From the NCBI GenBank assembly GCA_023442485.1, contig JAEZZG010000052.1, positions 1 to 7,345 of the forward strand: DNA of 7,345 nt, in the 5' to 3' direction. The notes beneath the pieces are model-generated. The model did not search any database. It had not been told where the DNA came from and was given only the letters and a program-made list of their open reading frames with translations. Within the stretch, counting starts at the first letter, position 1, and each line of letters starts with the position of its first letter. This document shows positions 4,599 to 7,345 of this stretch, piece by piece. The stretch is from Actinomycetes bacterium. Its GTDB lineage: Bacteria > Actinomycetota > Actinomycetes > Propionibacteriales > Propionibacteriaceae. A program made the translations under genes and the position numbers.

Positions 4599-7310
4599 GT
4601 GAGTGACCAGATACTTGTCCGTGGCGCGCGCCAACACAACCTCAAGAATGTCTCGGTAGATCTGCCCCGGGACGCCATGATCGTGTTCACCGGCCTGTCT
4701 GGTTCCGGAAAGTCGTCGCTGGCCTTCGACACCATTTTTGCGGAAGGGCAGCGCCGCTACGTCGAATCCCTCAGCGCCTACGCTCGCCAGTTTCTCGGTC
4801 AGCTCGACAAACCCAAGGTGGACTTCATCGAGGGGCTATCTCCCGCCGTCTCGATTGACCAGAAATCGACCTCCAAGAATCCGCGTTCCACCGTCGGCAC
4901 CATCACCGAGGTCTACGACTACCTGCGCCTGCTCTACGCCAGGATCGGGACGCCGCACTGCGCCACCTGTGGTGAGGTGATCGCCGCCCAAACCCCGCAG
5001 ATGATCGTCGATCAGCTCCTGTCCATGCCAGAAGGCACCCGCATCCAGCTCCTCGCTCCGGTGGTGCGCGGACGCAAGGGGGAGTATGTGGAGCTGTTCC
5101 GCACCCTCGCCTCTGACGGATACGCACGCGTGCGGGTTGACGGAGAGAATTACCGTCTCGCCGACGCCCCAACCCTGGCGAAACAGCAGAAACACGATAT
5201 CGATGTGGTGGTGGACCGCCTGGTCATCAAGGATTCCGTGATGCAGCGGCTCACCGACTCCGTCGAGACCGCCCTCGGCTTGGGCAAGGGACTGTTATGT
5301 GTGGACTTTGTCGATCGAGACGCCGACGACCCGTCGCGTTACCGCAACTTCTCCGAACACTTCTCCTGCCCCAACGGACACGACAACGCCATCGACGAGC
5401 TAGAACCTCGGCAGTTCTCATTCAATAGTCCCTGGGGTGCGTGCCCAGCTTGTGACGGGATTGGGTGGACCCTCGAAGTTGATCCTGACCTGGTCGTCCC
5501 CGACAGGTCGGTGAAACTGGGTGAGGGTGCCATCGTCCCGTGGTCGAATGCGATGGTCGCCAAGTACTACCGCAAGGTGTTGGTGTCCCTAGGTGAGGCG
5601 GAGGGGTTCACCATCGATAACACCTGGGATGATCTCACCGACGCCCAACGCGAGGTGATCCTCTACGGCAACGAAGACCCGGTGGTGGTCAAGGTCCGCA
5701 CCCGGTTCGGCCGGGAGCGCGCCTTCGTCAAGAACTATGAAGGCGTATGTCACTACGTCAAACGCCGTCATGCCGACGCCGCATCTGATTCCGCCCGCGA
5801 CCGCTGGGGCGGCTATATGCGCGAGATTGCCTGCCGGGCGTGCTCGGGGGCCCGTCTGAAGCCGTCATCGTTGGCGGTGACCGTGGGGGACAACTCCATC
5901 TCCCAGCTGTGCGATTTGCCGATCACCCAGGCCCGAACTCTGCTGGCGAAGCTGGAACTGGGAGAACGAGACCGCGCCATCGCCTCGCCTATCCTCAAAG
6001 AAATCGACGAGAGACTGGCTTTCCTCAACGACGTCGGTCTGTCCTACCTGACCTTGTCTCGCCCAGCCGGGTCCCTCTCTGGCGGTGAGGCCCAGCGGAT
6101 TCGCCTCGCCACTCAGATCGGCTCCGGTCTGGTCGGGGTGCTCTACGTCCTGGACGAACCTTCCATCGGTTTACATCAGCGCGACAACCAGCGTCTGATC
6201 GACACCCTGACGAAACTGCGCGATCTCGGCAATACCTTGATTGTCGTGGAACATGACGAAGACACCATCCGCACTGCTGACTATGTGGTTGATATCGGCC
6301 CAGGAGCCGGTGAACACGGCGGAGAGATTGTCGTCGCCGGGACGGTTGATGACGTGATGGCCTGTGACGCGTCGGTGACCGGCGCCTACCTATCGGGGCG
6401 GCTGGAGATCGCCCTGCCGGAGTCGCGCCGCCGATCGAATGGCAACGCAATCACGGTCAAACAAGCCTGGGAGAACAACCTAAAAGACTTGACTGTGTCT
6501 TTCCCGCTCGGACAGTTCATCGCCGTCACCGGCGTGTCTGGATCAGGAAAATCAACCCTGGTCAACCAGATTCTGTATCGGGCCTTGGCGCAGCGTCTGT
6601 ATTCAGCCAAAGCCGTCCCCGGCCACCATCGCGGAATCGAGGGCGTGGAGCATATCGATAAGGTGATTCACGTCGATCAATCACCGATCGGCAGAACCAG
6701 CCGCTCCAACCCGGCCACCTATACCGGCGTCTTTGACAAGATCAGGAACCTATTCGCCCAAACCCCCGAATCGAAGGCCCGTGGCTATATGCCAGGGCGG
6801 TTCTCCTTCAACGTCAAGGGAGGACGCTGCGAGCACTGCCAGGGGGAGGGCACCTTGAAGATCGAGATGAACTTCCTGCCGGACGTCTATGTGCCATGTG
6901 AGGTATGCCACGGAGCCCGCTACAACCGCGACACCCTCCAGGTCCATTACAAAGGCAAAACCATCTCGGACATCTTGGACATGCCGATCGAAGAGGCCGC
7001 CGAGTTCTTCGCGCCGATCTCGAGTATCGCCAGACATCTCAACACCCTGGTGGATGTGGGCCTAGGCTATGTGCGTCTGGGGCAGTCGGCGACCACCTTG
7101 TCGGGTGGTGAAGCCCAGCGGGTCAAGCTCGCGTCAGAACTTCAACGCCGTTCCACGGGACGGACGATGTACGTCCTAGACGAACCCACCACGGGCCTTC
7201 ACAGTGAAGACATCCGGAAGTTGTTGCTGGTGTTGCAGCGTCTGGTCGACACCGGGAACACGGTGATCGTCATCGAACACAATCTCGACGTGATCAAATC
7301 CAGTGACTAG
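4599..7310 (+). CDS. uvrA: UvrA, excinuclease ABC subunit A, ended early by an in-frame TAG
   Basis: This is the DNA-damage-scanning ATPase of nucleotide excision repair, a dimer that delivers UvrB to lesions. I chose GTG 4599 (MSDQILVRGARQHNLKNV) because it matches the usual UvrA start; TTG 4593 would add two residues. In order: Walker A1 GLSGSGKSS (32-40), first zinc module CPNGH (257-261) with CPAC (282-285), ABC signature LSGGE (493-497), Walker B1 VLYVLDEP (514-521), His552, Walker A2 GVSGSGKST (645-653), second zinc module CEHC/CEVC (744-747, 767-770), signature LSGGE (834-838), Walker B2 YVLDEP (858-863) and H-loop His894. All catalytic motifs are intact. The frame stops at TAG 7308 after IKSSD, where UvrA proteins have Trp followed by IDxGPEGG; the next codons read VIDMGPEGGDG. 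The product would be 903 residues, losing roughly the last 40 or more. Whether it is active is unknown. Confidence 0.95.
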   Translation: MSDQILVRGARQHNLKNVSVDLPRDAMIVFTGLSGSGKSSLAFDTIFAEGQRRYVESLSAYARQFLGQLDKPKVDFIEGLSPAVSIDQKSTSKNPRSTVGTITEVYDYLRLLYARIGTPHCATCGEVIAAQTPQMIVDQLLSMPEGTRIQLLAPVVRGRKGEYVELFRTLASDGYARVRVDGENYRLADAPTLAKQQKHDIDVVVDRLVIKDSVMQRLTDSVETALGLGKGLLCVDFVDRDADDPSRYRNFSEHFSCPNGHDNAIDELEPRQFSFNSPWGACPACDGIGWTLEVDPDLVVPDRSVKLGEGAIVPWSNAMVAKYYRKVLVSLGEAEGFTIDNTWDDLTDAQREVILYGNEDPVVVKVRTRFGRERAFVKNYEGVCHYVKRRHADAASDSARDRWGGYMREIACRACSGARLKPSSLAVTVGDNSISQLCDLPITQARTLLAKLELGERDRAIASPILKEIDERLAFLNDVGLSYLTLSRPAGSLSGGEAQRIRLATQIGSGLVGVLYVLDEPSIGLHQRDNQRLIDTLTKLRDLGNTLIVVEHDEDTIRTADYVVDIGPGAGEHGGEIVVAGTVDDVMACDASVTGAYLSGRLEIALPESRRRSNGNAITVKQAWENNLKDLTVSFPLGQFIAVTGVSGSGKSTLVNQILYRALAQRLYSAKAVPGHHRGIEGVEHIDKVIHVDQSPIGRTSRSNPATYTGVFDKIRNLFAQTPESKARGYMPGRFSFNVKGGRCEHCQGEGTLKIEMNFLPDVYVPCEVCHGARYNRDTLQVHYKGKTISDILDMPIEEAAEFFAPISSIARHLNTLVDVGLGYVRLGQSATTLSGGEAQRVKLASELQRRSTGRTMYVLDEPTTGLHSEDIRKLLLVLQRLVDTGNTVIVIEHNLDVIKSSD

Positions 7311-7345
7311 GTGATTGATATGGGACCAGAGGGCGGTGATGGTGG
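7308..7345 (+). other. in-frame amber codon and the UvrA coding sequence beyond it
   Basis: TAG at 7308-7310 stands at the position of a conserved Trp (TGG) in UvrA. The same frame then reads VIDMGPEGGDG to the window edge, which is the conserved UvrA sequence after that Trp. A single G-to-A change at 7309 explains it. No frameshift is involved, and the downstream sequence has not decayed over the visible 35 bases. It is either a recent nonsense mutation or a sequence error. Confidence 0.85.

Overview
The window is GC-rich bacterial chromosome with densely packed genes. It looks actinobacterial, and I would guess Propionibacteriaceae or Cutibacterium-like. The grounds are the actinobacterial CPNGH form of the first UvrA zinc module, a mycothiol-dependent-isomerase-fold protein (typical of mycothiol producers), promoters placed as for leaderless mRNAs, and uvrB and uvrA sitting close together with a metallo-beta-lactamase-fold gene near uvrA. 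The genus is inference; the phylum is well supported.

Layout from left to right: (1) the 3' half of uvrB, entering from outside the window. (2) A 390-base gene-free stretch holding a terminator-like hairpin, a good sigma70-type promoter and a long folded leader whose two ends match the core of the yybP-ykoY manganese riboswitch. (3) A TerC/Alx/YkoY-family membrane protein with a TTG start behind a clear ribosome-binding site. (4) A RimJ/RimL-like GNAT acetyltransferase that overlaps the end of the TerC gene. (5) Convergent to it, a glyoxalase-II-like metallo-beta-lactamase-fold hydrolase. (6) On the same minus strand, a DinB/mycothiol-dependent-isomerase-fold protein. (7) Divergent from it, uvrA, which fills the rest of the window.

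The genes fall into two themes. UvrA and UvrB are the damage-recognition half of nucleotide excision repair. The four genes between them look like metal and thiol housekeeping: a probable Mn-responsive TerC exporter, a Zn hydrolase of the glyoxalase II type and a mycothiol-type isomerase-fold protein, plus a GNAT enzyme. I see no mobile elements, CRISPR, tRNA or rRNA.

Two observations matter most. First, uvrA is interrupted by an in-frame TAG at 7308-7310, exactly where UvrA proteins carry a conserved Trp. The reading frame continues with recognisable UvrA sequence after it, so this is a nonsense mutation (TGG to TAG) or a base-calling error. Second, the leader of the TerC gene appears to be a yybP-ykoY-type riboswitch with a large, unusual peripheral arm.
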